Shown: in pieces, positions 45,960-55,458 of the stretch | Position numbering within the stretch: position 1 is the first letter of the stretch | How the letters are laid out: every line of letters begins with the position of its first letter | Source: Heyndrickxia oleronia | Lineage (GTDB): Bacteria > Bacillota > Bacilli > Bacillales > Bacillaceae_C | Direction: 5' to 3' | DNA: 64,000 nucleotides | Assembly (NCBI RefSeq): GCF_017809215.1 | Contig: NZ_CP065424.1 | Location: forward strand, 3,442,001-3,506,000 | Notes under the pieces: model-generated | Seen by the model: the letters and a program-made list of their open reading frames with translations, nothing else | Told to the model about the DNA's origin: nothing | Database searches by the model: none | Position numbers and translations under genes: made by a program

Positions 45960-46057
45960 GTCACTATTCAAGATTCGAATGCATACCCGGGACACTCGTC
46001 TATTCTTAAGACATGTATGTAGCATAATTTGAATATTAAGGAAGGAGGGAATAACCA

Positions 46058-46375
46058 TTGAGTGAGGAAGTAATTCAAGAAAGTAGCGAGGAAACTAGAG
46101 ACAATAGCGAAGGAATAGTACATCCATTTGACAGAATGTTTTTCGGTAATGTTAGAGGGGAAAGGCAAGCTCCCCCTATAAATCAAGTAAATAATCAACC
46201 AAAAGAAACAGATGATTTATTATCAAATCTCTTAAATAATCCGAAATTACAAAATATTGATTATGATAAAATGATGAATCATGTGGATAATCTGTTCAAT
46301 TCCTTGAATGAATTGAAACCGATGTTTCAAAAAGTGTCTCCAATTATAAATAAATTTCTTCAAAAAGATAAATAA
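46058..46375 (+). CDS. Small acidic protein of unknown function
   Basis: A 105-aa hydrophilic protein starting with TTG at 46058 after GGAAGGAGGG. The N-terminus is Glu/Ser-rich (SEEVIQESSEETRDN), then HPFDRMFFGN, a Pro/Gln/Asn linker, and a C-terminal amphipathic helix (VDNLFNSLNELKPMFQ and INKFLQK). No signal peptide or catalytic motif. Such layouts occur among small Bacillus spore-coat proteins, but I cannot assign it. It lies between fabH and comZ, where B. subtilis carries the small gene yjzB. Confidence 0.72.
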   Translation: MSEEVIQESSEETRDNSEGIVHPFDRMFFGNVRGERQAPPINQVNNQPKETDDLLSNLLNNPKLQNIDYDKMMNHVDNLFNSLNELKPMFQKVSPIINKFLQKDK

Positions 46376-46447
46376 AAAAAGCGTAAGTGTATTGATCAAA
46401 ACAGATGTACCTATAAGACGATAATTAATTTGAGTTTTCATATCCCT

Positions 46448-46481
46448 AAAAAAAGCTTCCATTTTCATGGAAGCTTTTTTC
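46448..46481. terminator. Bidirectional terminator
   Basis: AAAAAAAGCTTCCAT / ATGGAAGCTTTTTT stem with a 4-base loop and A/T runs on both sides, between the acidic-protein gene and comZ. Confidence 0.92.
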
Positions 46482-46501
46482 TTTAAGAAATATTTTGTAA
46501 C

Positions 46502-46684
46502 TTATTTTAATGCATCATTTTTTCCAAGCTCATACGCTTCATTCATCACCTTAGTGAATAATTCCATAAAAGGTTGAAGCAATTCAAAGGAAATCTCCAC
46601 TCCTGCTTGATCCAATTTTTCTTTTGCCTCTGGTAAGTATTTCATTGCTATTTGCATAAATTCCATCGATTTGTCTTGATTCAT
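46502..46684 (-). CDS. comZ: ComZ, negative regulator of comG
   Basis: A 60-aa helical protein starting MNQDKSMEFMQIAMKYLPEA, ending YELGKNDALK, which matches ComZ in length and pattern. In B. subtilis ComZ reduces transcription of the comG competence operon. It lies 27 bases downstream of med, the known med-comZ arrangement, with AGGAGG in the gap. Confidence 0.9.
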   Translation of the reverse strand: MNQDKSMEFMQIAMKYLPEAKEKLDQAGVEISFELLQPFMELFTKVMNEAYELGKNDALK

Positions 46685-46711
46685 TACTCATTTCCTCCTA
46701 CAAGCTAACGT

Positions 46712-47659
46712 TTACTTTGGTAAGTCTCCTGTTTCTTTATATTTTTTGACAAAACGTTTCATTTTCCTTTGAAATTTTTCGTCAACCCGGGGACTGAATT
46801 TCCCCATTTCTATTACACCATCTTGGAAGTCAAATGAAAGATTCCCTGATTGGAGAGTACCCTCTGCATATTTTTTTGCGACAATATCATAAAGCTTACT
46901 TGCTTGTTGAATCGTACTTGTTAGAACTGTATTTTTCCCTAAATCCGATTGATCTGAAACATAGCCTATTGCATATAGACCTTTTTCTTTAATTTTTTCA
47001 ATGACCGGTACATTAAAGCCATCGCCAGCTGGGTATACCACATCTACTTCTTCATCTAATAATTTGTCCAAAAGCCCTACAGCTTTTTGTCCATCATCCC
47101 AATTATCAGTATACTTTAATAAGACGGTAATATTTGGATCCTCATATTTTGCGCCTTCAACAAATCCTTTAATTTCCGGCTGCCAACTATGTGTTGCAAT
47201 AATACCTATTTTTTTTGTGGTTGACATATGTGCTGCCGTCATCCCACCAAAAAAACCCATTGCATGGCCTTCAAATCTTAAACTAGTTGTATTTTTTTGT
47301 GTTGCATCCCCATTGAAGCTAACGAAATGAATAGTAGGATATTTTTTAGCAATTTTATTAAACGTATCCGCATACTCAAATCCATGACCAAAAATTAAAT
47401 TTACATTTTTTTGTTTAAATTCACTGACTGCATGTTCGATGGCAGATGCGTTTTCAATTCCTTCTTTATAATAGACATCGACATCAAAGTCATTTTGGAT
47501 ATTCAACAGACCCTTATACCCTTTTGTTCCCCAGACTTGATCATTGATTGTTTCAGGTACTAACATTCCTACCTTGTTAAGTTTACCTTTATCAACCCTA
47601 TTTGAGCAACTTGATAAAAGTAATATACAGGCAATGATAATGAATAACTTTTTTATCAT
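46712..47659 (-). CDS. med: Med, BMP-family lipoprotein
   Basis: Positive regulator of comK in B. subtilis, related to the basic-membrane-protein (BMP) class of substrate-binding lipoproteins. The 315-aa product has a signal peptide ending LLSSC (Cys18), then KVGMLVPETINDQVWGTKGY, GFFGGMTAAHMS and VVYPAGDGFN. The BMP fold normally binds nucleosides, so a ligand-sensing role is plausible. It is transcribed with comZ. Confidence 0.9.
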   Translation of the reverse strand: MIKKLFIIIACILLLSSCSNRVDKGKLNKVGMLVPETINDQVWGTKGYKGLLNIQNDFDVDVYYKEGIENASAIEHAVSEFKQKNVNLIFGHGFEYADTFNKIAKKYPTIHFVSFNGDATQKNTTSLRFEGHAMGFFGGMTAAHMSTTKKIGIIATHSWQPEIKGFVEGAKYEDPNITVLLKYTDNWDDGQKAVGLLDKLLDEEVDVVYPAGDGFNVPVIEKIKEKGLYAIGYVSDQSDLGKNTVLTSTIQQASKLYDIVAKKYAEGTLQSGNLSFDFQDGVIEMGKFSPRVDEKFQRKMKRFVKKYKETGDLPK

Positions 47660-47771
47660 GCTTACGCATACTCCTTTTTAAAGCTCTATCATTAATATTC
47701 ATAGAAATAATAAGCGTTAAATAAATTCCTTTTCTATTTTACTTCTGAAAGGAAAATATGCAAATAAATTA

Positions 47772-48563
47772 TTATTTCCGAAAATAATGTTGTTTTTGCT
47801 TTTCAAGCGCTTGTTCAAATGACATGTTTTCTTTCACACTAATCTTTTTTGAGATTTTCTCCACTTTTTGACTTTCCAGTTGATTCTTTCGTTGAAAAGT
47901 TGGATTTAAATAGTTTGCACACTTCCACCACATATCTGTATGACCACTTTCAATTAAGACTGTCTCTCCATATAATTCCGTTCCAGTATTATTTAAAATT
48001 GTTCGGACTGCATCCTCGATATAAACGGCATCTTCCAAATCATCTATGTAATTTTGATACTGTTGTTCATTTATAAGCTGTTGAAATAAAAATTGATTTG
48101 GTTGCCATGGACCATAGATAGTTGGTAGAAAAAATTCAATCCAATGAGATTTTCTTGTGCTTTGTAATATTTCATTTTTAATCTCTTGATAGATTGTATT
48201 TTCGTTAACTCTCCATTGGGCAGGGCTAATGAAAATAATTAATTCAACTCTTGGTTCAATCAGCTGATAAAGTGTTGTAAAGCTTTTATGCCAATCCTCT
48301 ACGATTTCATTATTACGTTGAATAAATAAATCATATAATGGTATAAAACAAATATATGATGAATGGTTGAGCTGTAAAGAATTATTTATCATTTCATAGG
48401 TTAGATTTGCATTTCTTCCGATTTCTAGCCATTTATCATCTGCCTGTTCATCTAACATCATCTCATGCTCCAAAGCAATCACTTCAAATCCTTCATTTAA
48501 CAATTGCTTACAAAGCTCAAAGCCTATAAATTGCTGAGCAGCAAAAACTATGGCCTGCTCCAT
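47772..48563 (-). CDS. Atypical NAD-epimerase-like protein (YjaV position)
   Basis: A 263-aa protein with an N-terminal Rossmann-like start (AIVFAAQQFIGFELCKQL) in which the usual GxxGxxG is reduced to AAQQFIG. FLPTIYGPWQPNQFLF resembles the NVYGP motif of sugar epimerases. No YxxxK active-site pair is obvious, so it may not be an enzyme. The gene lies between med and an alpha/beta-hydrolase-like gene, as B. subtilis yjaV does. Confidence 0.68.
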   Translation of the reverse strand: MEQAIVFAAQQFIGFELCKQLLNEGFEVIALEHEMMLDEQADDKWLEIGRNANLTYEMINNSLQLNHSSYICFIPLYDLFIQRNNEIVEDWHKSFTTLYQLIEPRVELIIFISPAQWRVNENTIYQEIKNEILQSTRKSHWIEFFLPTIYGPWQPNQFLFQQLINEQQYQNYIDDLEDAVYIEDAVRTILNNTGTELYGETVLIESGHTDMWWKCANYLNPTFQRKNQLESQKVEKISKKISVKENMSFEQALEKQKQHYFRK

Positions 48564-48657
48564 AAAAAAGACCCCCTCTTATAAATAACTCATCCTTATA
48601 AATAATCGTATGCAGCCCTTCTTTAAATTATTTTTATGTCTTCCTATATGAAAAAAG

Positions 48658-48682
48658 TAAAAAGGGAGCTCACACAGCTCCC
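48658..48682 (-). terminator. Terminator of the hydrolase-like gene
   Basis: GGGAGCT / AGCTCCC stem with a 5-base loop and TTTTTACTTTTTT on the - strand. Confidence 0.85.
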
Positions 48683-48693
48683 GCTAGATTGTC

Positions 48694-49410
48694 TTATATA
48701 ATACGCTCATTTTCTTGTAGGAATTTAATCATTTTTTTAGTAATATATTCGCGATTTTCTTGCAATATAAAATGATTATTTACTTGTCTTTTATGTTGTT
48801 TACGAGTTTGAATAATAGCATGAATAATACTTTGTTGATCCTTATATAAATTTTGATCGACAACTTGTATAAAACATAGTGGTTGCATTAATTTTTCATA
48901 GGTTTCCTTCATATTTAAGTTGACTTTATTCTCATTATGAGCAATTTCGATTTCCTTCATTAATTTCTTATAATAAAATTTTCTGTCCTTTTCTTGCTGC
49001 AAATGATCATCAAGTGAAATGCATGGTGAAAATAAGACGATAGAACGAATATTATTCTCCATTAATAAAATCAGTTGGGCTGCAATAAGGGCTCCCATCC
49101 CTTCTGCAAATATATGAATTTTTTTATTCAATATTTCTTTTCTCATAATAATTTGGTAAAGATTATATGCGTGATCGACCGCCTGACGATTCCCCCAGTT
49201 TTTCCCAAATAAATTAGAATAAAAAACGGTGTAACCCGCTTCTAGTAACTGATCAATCATTTTTGCTCGTCCTGTATTTTCGATCCAGACGCTTGAATTT
49301 TCATGAACGTAGTGCTGTTGATCCCCTAATATAAGTACAGCAAATCCATTAGGTCTTTTGGGATAATGTAACATACACCATTGTTGATCAAACAAAAATG
49401 TGACAAACAT
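48694..49410 (-). CDS. Alpha/beta-hydrolase-like protein (YjaU position)
   Basis: A 238-aa protein with an alpha/beta-hydrolase layout: FAVLILGDQQ, GYTVFYSNLFGKNWG, then IHIFAEGMGALIAAQL where the nucleophile elbow should be (G-x-S-x-G). The Ser is replaced: it reads AEGMGAL, so the usual catalytic Ser is missing. LFSPCISLDDH follows. It resembles B. subtilis YjaU by position. A catalytically inactive or non-canonical member is likely. Confidence 0.6.
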   Translation of the reverse strand: MFVTFLFDQQWCMLHYPKRPNGFAVLILGDQQHYVHENSSVWIENTGRAKMIDQLLEAGYTVFYSNLFGKNWGNRQAVDHAYNLYQIIMRKEILNKKIHIFAEGMGALIAAQLILLMENNIRSIVLFSPCISLDDHLQQEKDRKFYYKKLMKEIEIAHNENKVNLNMKETYEKLMQPLCFIQVVDQNLYKDQQSIIHAIIQTRKQHKRQVNNHFILQENREYITKKMIKFLQENERII

Positions 49411-49668
49411 TATTTAAAACTCCTCTTAATAGCGATTGAAAAGTTCGTGTAAATTTAACAATCATTTTTACAGTATTGGTCATTATAATGTATGCAAGCC
49501 TTTTATCTTTAGACAGTGGATTTACCTAAAACTAGATAAATTTTAATATAAATTATATAATTTTTGTGAAATCCATTTATAAAAGTCATTAGCTATGATA
49601 ATATGAAACGGAAATCTTAATAATGTTTACATTTATATACATAATTTAAAATAATCGGGGTGAATGAA

Positions 49669-49851
49669 TTGAAATTTATCGCTACTCTTTTTTGGACTTT
49701 TATTCTTGTGCAAGTATTAGGTTATGTTGCAAGTTCAATGACGAATACAGAGTATAGTATTCAAACGATCTCCATTATCGGCGTTATTGCAACTGTTTTA
49801 ATTGCGATTTTAGCAGCAGCTATTCCGAAACCAGAAGTGGAAACTCATTAA
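49669..49851 (+). CDS. yjzD: YjzD-like small membrane protein (DUF2929)
   Basis: A 60-aa protein from TTG 49669, after GGGGTGA (49657-49663), with two transmembrane segments: FIATLFWTFILVQVLGYVA and ISIIGVIATVLIAILAAAI. It resembles YjzD/DUF2929. No function is known. An in-frame GTG three codons upstream overlaps the ribosome site. Confidence 0.75.
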   Translation: MKFIATLFWTFILVQVLGYVASSMTNTEYSIQTISIIGVIATVLIAILAAAIPKPEVETH

Positions 49852-49853
49852 TA

Positions 49854-49961
49854 AAAGGGATTGTCTATTAGGGGCCTGATACCATCTGAAACTACTTTAT
49901 CTAGTTTTTCTAGATATCGTGTTATGGTGTCAGGTCCCTTTTCATTTTAGACAATCCCTTT
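49854..49961. repeat. Large nested inverted repeat between yjzD and clpB
   Basis: Outer arms AAAGGGATTGTCTA (49855-49868) and TAGACAATCCCTTT (49948-49961). Nested inside, GGGGCCTGATACCAT pairs with ATGGTGTCAGGTCCC, and the core ATCTAG / CTAGAT. It could fold into one 100-nt cruciform. GGTGTCAGGTCCC-type palindromes recur in bacilli as REP-like elements. It may double as a terminator for the two convergent genes. Confidence 0.75.
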
Positions 49962-52557
49962 ATTTTTCGATTGTTACTATTAGTTCACCGTTCTCCACTG
50001 AAATTACGACAGTACTTTGTGGATGTATATTTCCTGCAATAATTTCCCTTGCTAGTTTTGTTTCTACATGATGCTGTATATACCGCTTTAACGGTCTTGC
50101 TCCATAAACAGGATCATAAGCTGATTCTGCGATTCTACTTAAAGCTTCATTTGTAATAGTTAAATGAATATATTGACCACTTAACCTAGATTGGAGTTGC
50201 TGAATCAATTTAGTGACAATACCTTTTACATTCTCAATGGACAATGGCTTAAATAGAATAATGTCATCCACTCTGTTTAAAAACTCTGGTCTAAAGGATG
50301 CTCGGAGTTGACTTAATACCTTTTCCTTCGTTTCCTCTGAAATTTCTTCTGCGATATTGTTACGCTCTAACAAGAAGACTGAGCCAATATTAGAGGTCAT
50401 AATGATAACTGTATTTTTAAAATCAACTAATCTTCCTTGGGAATCAGTCACACGTCCATCATCAAGAATTTGTAATAACACATTAAATACTTCAGGATGA
50501 GCCTTTTCTATTTCATCTAATAATATTACAGAGTATGGTTTTCTTCTTACAGCTTCTGTTAATTGACCACCTTCTTCATAGCCTACATAACCAGGCGGTG
50601 CTCCAATTAATCTAGAAACAGTATGCTTTTCCATATACTCGGACATATCAATTCGAATCATATGTTCTTCACTATCAAATAAAGTTTGAGCTAATGCCTT
50701 AGCAAGCTCGGTTTTTCCTACCCCCGTTGGTCCAAGAAAAATAAATGAGCCAATCGGTCGGTTAGGATCTTTAATACCAGCTCTTGCTCGTAATACTGAA
50801 TCACTCACTAATTTTACTGCTTCATCTTGGCCTATCACTCGTTCATGAAGGATTTGTTCTAGTCTTAATAACTTTTCCCGTTCACCCTCCACAAGTTTTG
50901 TTACGGGGATTCCTGTCCATCTACCAACAATCTCAGCAATTTCTTCTTCTGTTACTTCTTCACGCAATAATTTATTTTCCTTCTGATCTGCAGACATCGA
51001 TTGTTCGATATTTTTCAATTCCTTTTCAAGTGCAGGAATTTTACCATGTCTTAGCTCTGCTGCTTTATTCAAATCATAATTATTTTCTGCCTCTTCAAGC
51101 TGCCTTCTTAGTTTTTCTAACTGTTCTCGTTTCTCTTGTATAACCTGTAATTCTTGCTTTTCAGCCTGCCATTTTGCTTTCATTTCATCGGCTTTTTCCT
51201 TTAAATCCGCCAAATCCTTTTGTAATAACTCCAACCGTTCTTTACTCGCCTCGTCCGATTCCTTTTTCAGGGCTGCCTCTTCAATTTCTAATTGCATTAC
51301 TCGTCGCGTTACTTCATCTAATTCACTTGGCATAGAATCAATTTCAACGCGAATCGTCGCACAAGCTTCATCTACTAAGTCAATGGCTTTATCAGGTAAA
51401 AAACGGTCAGTAATATAGCGATTGGATAAAGTTGTCGCTGCAACAAGGGCTCGATCATGAATATTGACGCCATGGTGAACTTCAAATCTCTCTTTTAAAC
51501 CTCGTAAAATCGAAATCGTATCCTCGACGGTTGGTTCTTCTACTAAGACTTGTTGAAAACGTCGTTCTAAAGCGGGGTCCTTTTCAATATATTTTCGATA
51601 TTCATCTAAGGTTGTCGCACCAATGCAATGTAGTTCTCCTCTTGCAAGCATCGGTTTGAGCATATTGCCAGCATCCATTGCCCCATCTGTTTTACCAGCC
51701 CCCACAATGGTATGAAGCTCATCTATAAACAGTAATATTTGTCCATCACTCTTTTTTATTTCCTGAAGTACGGCTTTTAATCTTTCTTCAAATTCTCCAC
51801 GAAATTTCGCACCTGCGATTAACGCTCCCATATCTAGGGAAAAGATGGTTTTATCCTTTAATCCTTCGGGAACATCCTTCCTTACAATTCTCTGCGCTAA
51901 TCCTTCTACAATGGCTGTTTTCCCCACACCGGGTTCACCAATCAATACAGGATTATTTTTTGTTTTTCGCGAGAGAATACGGATCACATTCCGAATTTCA
52001 CTATCTCGTCCAATAACGGGATCTATCTTTCCTTCTTTAACGGCAGCAACTAAATCCCGACCATATTTTTTTAATGTTTCATATGTCGCTTCAGGGTTTT
52101 GTGTAGTCACGCGTTGATTCCCCCTTATTTTCATGATTTCTTCCTTTAGTAAATCACTCGTGATATGATGTTTTCTTAAATATTCTACGATTTCGTTTGA
52201 TTGAAGTTTCATTAGGGCAAGAATAAGATGCTCTACTGAAATATATTCATCTTCAAATTTCTTAGCTTCCTTTTCAGCCTCATTCAATAAATTCGCTAAT
52301 TGAGTCGATATGTATGGGTTTTGATTGCTTCCAGTGACTTGAGGCTTTTTCGTCATCATTTGATTCAGTTTTTCTTTAATTTCGTTTGTATCAAGACCGA
52401 CTCGATGATAGATACTGGTTAGGAGACTATCCGGCTTTTCGATTAATGCGCTCCATAAATGAACAATATCAATTTCTGGATTTTGGTACTCGATACTTAA
52501 TTGCTGTGCGGAAGCAATGGCTTCCTGAACTGTAAATGTGAATTTTTGAATGTCCAT
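49960..52557 (-). CDS. clpB: ATP-dependent chaperone ClpB
   Basis: Hsp100 disaggregase that, with DnaK, pulls proteins out of aggregates. From ATG 52557, after GAGGTGA, it is 865 aa. It has the N-domain (1-150), AAA-1 with GEPGVGKT (207-214), the coiled-coil M-domain (about 410-530, Glu/Lys-rich) that distinguishes ClpB from ClpC, and AAA-2 with GPTGVGKT and [13 protein letters not shown]. subtilis lacks clpB in this place. No clear CtsR or CIRCE box was found in the 180 bases upstream. Confidence 0.97.
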   Translation of the reverse strand: MDIQKFTFTVQEAIASAQQLSIEYQNPEIDIVHLWSALIEKPDSLLTSIYHRVGLDTNEIKEKLNQMMTKKPQVTGSNQNPYISTQLANLLNEAEKEAKKFEDEYISVEHLILALMKLQSNEIVEYLRKHHITSDLLKEEIMKIRGNQRVTTQNPEATYETLKKYGRDLVAAVKEGKIDPVIGRDSEIRNVIRILSRKTKNNPVLIGEPGVGKTAIVEGLAQRIVRKDVPEGLKDKTIFSLDMGALIAGAKFRGEFEERLKAVLQEIKKSDGQILLFIDELHTIVGAGKTDGAMDAGNMLKPMLARGELHCIGATTLDEYRKYIEKDPALERRFQQVLVEEPTVEDTISILRGLKERFEVHHGVNIHDRALVAATTLSNRYITDRFLPDKAIDLVDEACATIRVEIDSMPSELDEVTRRVMQLEIEEAALKKESDEASKERLELLQKDLADLKEKADEMKAKWQAEKQELQVIQEKREQLEKLRRQLEEAENNYDLNKAAELRHGKIPALEKELKNIEQSMSADQKENKLLREEVTEEEIAEIVGRWTGIPVTKLVEGEREKLLRLEQILHERVIGQDEAVKLVSDSVLRARAGIKDPNRPIGSFIFLGPTGVGKTELAKALAQTLFDSEEHMIRIDMSEYMEKHTVSRLIGAPPGYVGYEEGGQLTEAVRRKPYSVILLDEIEKAHPEVFNVLLQILDDGRVTDSQGRLVDFKNTVIIMTSNIGSVFLLERNNIAEEISEETKEKVLSQLRASFRPEFLNRVDDIILFKPLSIENVKGIVTKLIQQLQSRLSGQYIHLTITNEALSRIAESAYDPVYGARPLKRYIQHHVETKLAREIIAGNIHPQSTVVISVENGELIVTIEK

Positions 52558-52702
52558 CATTTTCACCTCACCCATATTTTATGTGAAATCACTTTATATT
52601 CCTAGTAAATCTATTTGTATGTAATCGATAGCCGCGGCTTTACAATTTTATCTGCGTAAAATTTGATATATCCGCGATTTTTTTTATATACTATTTTATT
52701 TG

Positions 52703-52730
52703 AAAAAAGATGACCCATTTTGGGCCACCC
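52703..52730 (-). terminator. Terminator of yjzC
   Basis: GATGACCCA / TGGGCCACC, paired with G-U allowed on the - strand, and a T-run. It lies just past the yjzC stop. Confidence 0.75.
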
Positions 52731-52732
52731 TT

Positions 52733-52912
52733 TTAAGGTTTGCGTTTATATGTCCATTGACGATTATGATTTGAAGATTCCGGAAAATGATCCCCAGCTT
52801 TTAACTTTACTTGCTTTGGATTGACAACTGGACTTCCAGTCTCTCCAATTTCAACATAAATACCGTTGTTCGGAGCTTTATCTCCTGATCTAAAACGATG
52901 ACTTTGTCCCAT
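52733..52912 (-). CDS. yjzC: YjzC-family small protein
   Basis: A 59-aa protein from the ATG at 52912. It begins MGQSHRFRSGDKAPNNGIYV and ends HNRQWTYKRKP, matching YjzC almost throughout. Conserved KAPNNG and VEIGET segments suggest a small beta-rich fold. Function unknown. The GGGG before the ATG is a modest ribosome site. It is the upstream neighbour of clpB. Confidence 0.9.
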   Translation of the reverse strand: MGQSHRFRSGDKAPNNGIYVEIGETGSPVVNPKQVKLKAGDHFPESSNHNRQWTYKRKP

Positions 52913-53024
52913 GAGAAAATTCCCCCTTAATAAGAATCACCACAATATTTATTTTGTGTAATTTCAACAAGTTCTTACTAGGGAAAAGTTAACAGAAACA
53001 AGTTTTAAAAAATGTTTATAAAAA

Positions 53025-53046
53025 AAAGGAACGAAAATGTTCCCTT
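53025..53046 (-). terminator. Terminator of yitW
   Basis: GGAAC / GTTCC short stem with a long T-run on the - strand (A-run on the + strand), adjoining the yitW stop. Confidence 0.7.
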
Positions 53047-53048
53047 TA

Positions 53049-53360
53049 TTAATCTGGAATACCTAAGGCAATTTTTGCATAGCGAGACATGCGTTCTTTT
53101 GACCAAGGTGGATTCCATACAATATTTACTTCTGTATCCTTCACTTCAGGAAGATCTTTTAATGCTAACTGAACTTGGTCCACGATTATGCCAGCAAGTG
53201 GGCAACCCATTGCGGTCAAAGTCATTGTAACAATCGCTTTCCCTTCATCAGTCATTTCTATATCATAAACAAGTCCTAAGTTTACAATGTCAATCCCTAG
53301 TTCTGGATCGATTACTTGCTCAAGCGCACCAAGAATACTTTCTTTTAAATCCGCATCCAT
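53049..53360 (-). CDS. yitW: YitW/SufT-like MIP18-family protein (DUF59)
   Basis: A 103-aa DUF59 protein of the MIP18/PaaD type, linked to iron-sulfur cluster assembly. VIDPELGIDIVNLGLVYD (15-32), TAMGCPLAG with the conserved Cys and the WNPPWSKERMS tail are clear. I use the ATG at 53360, 8 bases after AAGGAG; a GTG 3 codons upstream overlaps that site. Confidence 0.92.
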   Translation of the reverse strand: MDADLKESILGALEQVIDPELGIDIVNLGLVYDIEMTDEGKAIVTMTLTAMGCPLAGIIVDQVQLALKDLPEVKDTEVNIVWNPPWSKERMSRYAKIALGIPD

Positions 53361-53424
53361 TACTTTCACTCCTTCATCTTTCGATTATCTTCATCATATC
53401 AAAAATCGCTGAATTGTAAAATTT

Positions 53425-54201
53425 TTAGCTATTTATCAACCATTTTTCAAACCATTTTACTGTTTCAAGAAGACCCTCTCGTGAAACCTTGTGACCTGCA
53501 GTTTCATCCGTTAGAAAGTAAATAGTATCAGGATTTCCCTTATATTGATCTTTTACTTGATTGTAAAATGCAAATGTTGGGTCATACGGTACCATTTTAT
53601 CCTTTTTTCCGTGCCAGAACATTAATGGGCGATCATTAAGTTTATAAGGTTGTAAACTTAAATCATAAGGTTCTAACGCTTGATACTGTTCTTTTAGCTG
53701 AACATCTGAGAATGGAATATGGGCACCTATTTCTTTAAAATGCTCAATTTGTGCCTTTGCAAATTTTACGTAATTCGGACTTCCCATTAAGCTAACGGCT
53801 GTACGTATCCATTCATACTGTGTCAATGCACCTAAGGTAATGATCCCACCCATTGAAGTACCAACTACGCCAATAGATTTCTCATTTGCCTGTTCTGCTT
53901 GTACATAAAAATTCTTTATTGTGTTTAATTCATGAATGGTTTGAATAATCACATCCCAAAAACGGAACATTCTTTCAGTCTGTGAAATATTGTCCTCTCT
54001 TTCTCCATGGTATTTTGCTTCAGGTAACACCACTCTAAAACCCTTTTCGGCTAATAAATAGGCATAATGTAAATTATGTTCTTTTGCGGATTCAAAACCG
54101 TGTATAAAGATGATAAATGGTAATTTTTGTTCTTTGATTGTATCTTTTACAAGATGTAAAACGGGAATCGAATCAATCTGTTGTTTCTCAATAATAACCA
54201 C
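53425..54201 (-). CDS. yitV: Alpha/beta hydrolase (YitV-like esterase)
   Basis: A 258-aa hydrolase with IFIHGFESAK (oxyanion HG), the nucleophile elbow GTSMGG, Asp in WHGKKDKMVPYD and His in TAGHKVS, giving a full catalytic triad. It has no signal peptide. Family members act on small esters; the natural substrate is unknown. It is divergent from the HAD-phosphatase gene. Confidence 0.9.
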   Translation of the reverse strand: MVIIEKQQIDSIPVLHLVKDTIKEQKLPFIIFIHGFESAKEHNLHYAYLLAEKGFRVVLPEAKYHGEREDNISQTERMFRFWDVIIQTIHELNTIKNFYVQAEQANEKSIGVVGTSMGGIITLGALTQYEWIRTAVSLMGSPNYVKFAKAQIEHFKEIGAHIPFSDVQLKEQYQALEPYDLSLQPYKLNDRPLMFWHGKKDKMVPYDPTFAFYNQVKDQYKGNPDTIYFLTDETAGHKVSREGLLETVKWFEKWLINS

Positions 54202-54381
54202 TATTCTCTCTCCTCTATGATGTTATCCTTCTAATTGACTGTAACATTTAGTATATTTAAATTAATAGCTATATTTTAACAGAAGCTCTTTTCTATTAAC
54301 CACCCTTGTGAAAAACAACTAATGCAAAAGAAATACACATTATGTTCTATGAACTCAACTATTCGTTTAAGGAGACATAAA

Positions 54382-55194
54382 ATGAAAAATCAATTTTTAA
54401 TTGCTTTAGATTTAGATGGTACACTTTTAACCGATAATAAAACCATTTCAGAAAGAACATTAAAAACATTAAAAAGACTTCAACAGGAAGGCCATATTGT
54501 TATGATTTCAACAGGTAGACCTTTCCGCTCTAGTGTTCAATATTATCATGAATTGGAATTAAATACACCTATCGTAAACTTTAATGGAGCATTTGTACAT
54601 CATCCATTAGATGAGAATTGGGGAAATTACCATAGTCCAATGGAATTAGATGTAGCCAAGCAAATTGTAAATTCATGTAACCAATACAATGTCTATAATA
54701 TTGTTGCGGAAGTTTTAGATAATGTTTATTTACACAATCATGACAAAAAGCTATTAGATATTTTTCATATGGGTAATCCTAATATAACTACAGGAAATCT
54801 CAATCAAATGTTAAATGATCATCCAACCTCTTTACTCATTCACGCAGAAGAAAAACATGTCCACCATATACGAGAACATTTGAGTACGATGCACGCAGAG
54901 GTTATAGATCATCGTCGCTGGGGAGCTCCTTGGCATATTATTGAGATCGTTAAATCTGGATTAAATAAAGCTGTTGGTATCCAAAAGGTAGCGGATTATT
55001 ATCAAATTGATCAAAAAAATATTATCGCTTTCGGAGATGAGGATAATGATTTGGAAATGATCGAATATGCTGGAGTAGGAGTAGCAATGGGGAATGGGAT
55101 TAAACCATTGAAAGACATTGCAAATGAAGTTACTTTTTCTAATATGGATGATGGGGTTTCAGTCTTTCTGGAAGACTTTTTCAAACTAAAATAA
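54382..55194 (+). CDS. yitU: HAD-superfamily phosphatase, Cof type (YitU)
   Basis: Sugar-phosphate or flavin-precursor phosphatase of the Cof/HAD IIB group, 270 aa. Motif I is LDLDGTLL (8-15), motif II ISTGRP, and FGDEDNDLEMI is motif III/IV. I start at ATG 54382 after AAGGAGA; an in-frame ATG 20 codons upstream lacks a site. B. subtilis YitU has been assigned 5-amino-6-(5-phospho-D-ribitylamino)uracil phosphatase activity; whether this ortholog does the same is inference. Confidence 0.92.
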   Translation: MKNQFLIALDLDGTLLTDNKTISERTLKTLKRLQQEGHIVMISTGRPFRSSVQYYHELELNTPIVNFNGAFVHHPLDENWGNYHSPMELDVAKQIVNSCNQYNVYNIVAEVLDNVYLHNHDKKLLDIFHMGNPNITTGNLNQMLNDHPTSLLIHAEEKHVHHIREHLSTMHAEVIDHRRWGAPWHIIEIVKSGLNKAVGIQKVADYYQIDQKNIIAFGDEDNDLEMIEYAGVGVAMGNGIKPLKDIANEVTFSNMDDGVSVFLEDFFKLK

Positions 55195-55302
55195 AATGCC
55201 ATTTATTTCTCGTTTTATTATTCCTAACATGATTCATACTATTTATTGAACGAACAGTCATAATTATTTCGTTCACACTTGAATGAAAAGGCGGTGTTTC
55301 GT

Positions 55303-55458
55303 TTGGGTAAAAGAAACAAGTCTAAACGCTTTGTTCAACAAGGAAAAGACGCAGTGGCAAAACATGCAGAGCGATTTCCTTATCGTTCCACTTTAGCTGA
55401 GGCAGAAGAACAACAAACTGAGCTTATGAAAGAGTCCTCTTTAGGAGGAATAGAATAA
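55303..55458 (+). CDS. Small basic protein, 51 aa
   Basis: TTG at 55303 after AAGGCGG. The product begins MGKRNKSKRFVQQGKDAVAK, has an amphipathic middle (AERFPYRSTLAEAEEQQTE) and ends LGGIE. The stop overlaps the next ATG by one base, so the two are coupled. No family was recognised with certainty. A small spore-associated protein is possible. Confidence 0.7.
   Translation: MGKRNKSKRFVQQGKDAVAKHAERFPYRSTLAEAEEQQTELMKESSLGGIE

Noticed and set aside
45860..45960. A second FapR operator upstream of fabH
   Set aside because: TTAGTAGCAGGTCATAA matches only in part and is explained by the terminator hairpin.
45714..46022. Open + strand frame of 102 codons from the start of fabH to upstream DNA
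   Set aside because: It is antisense to fabH, runs through the orphan terminator and its composition is not protein-like.
52558..52732. CtsR or HrcA (CIRCE) site upstream of clpB
   Set aside because: No GGTCAAA direct repeat or TTAGCACTC inverted repeat is present; I saw only AT-rich DNA with CGCGG words.
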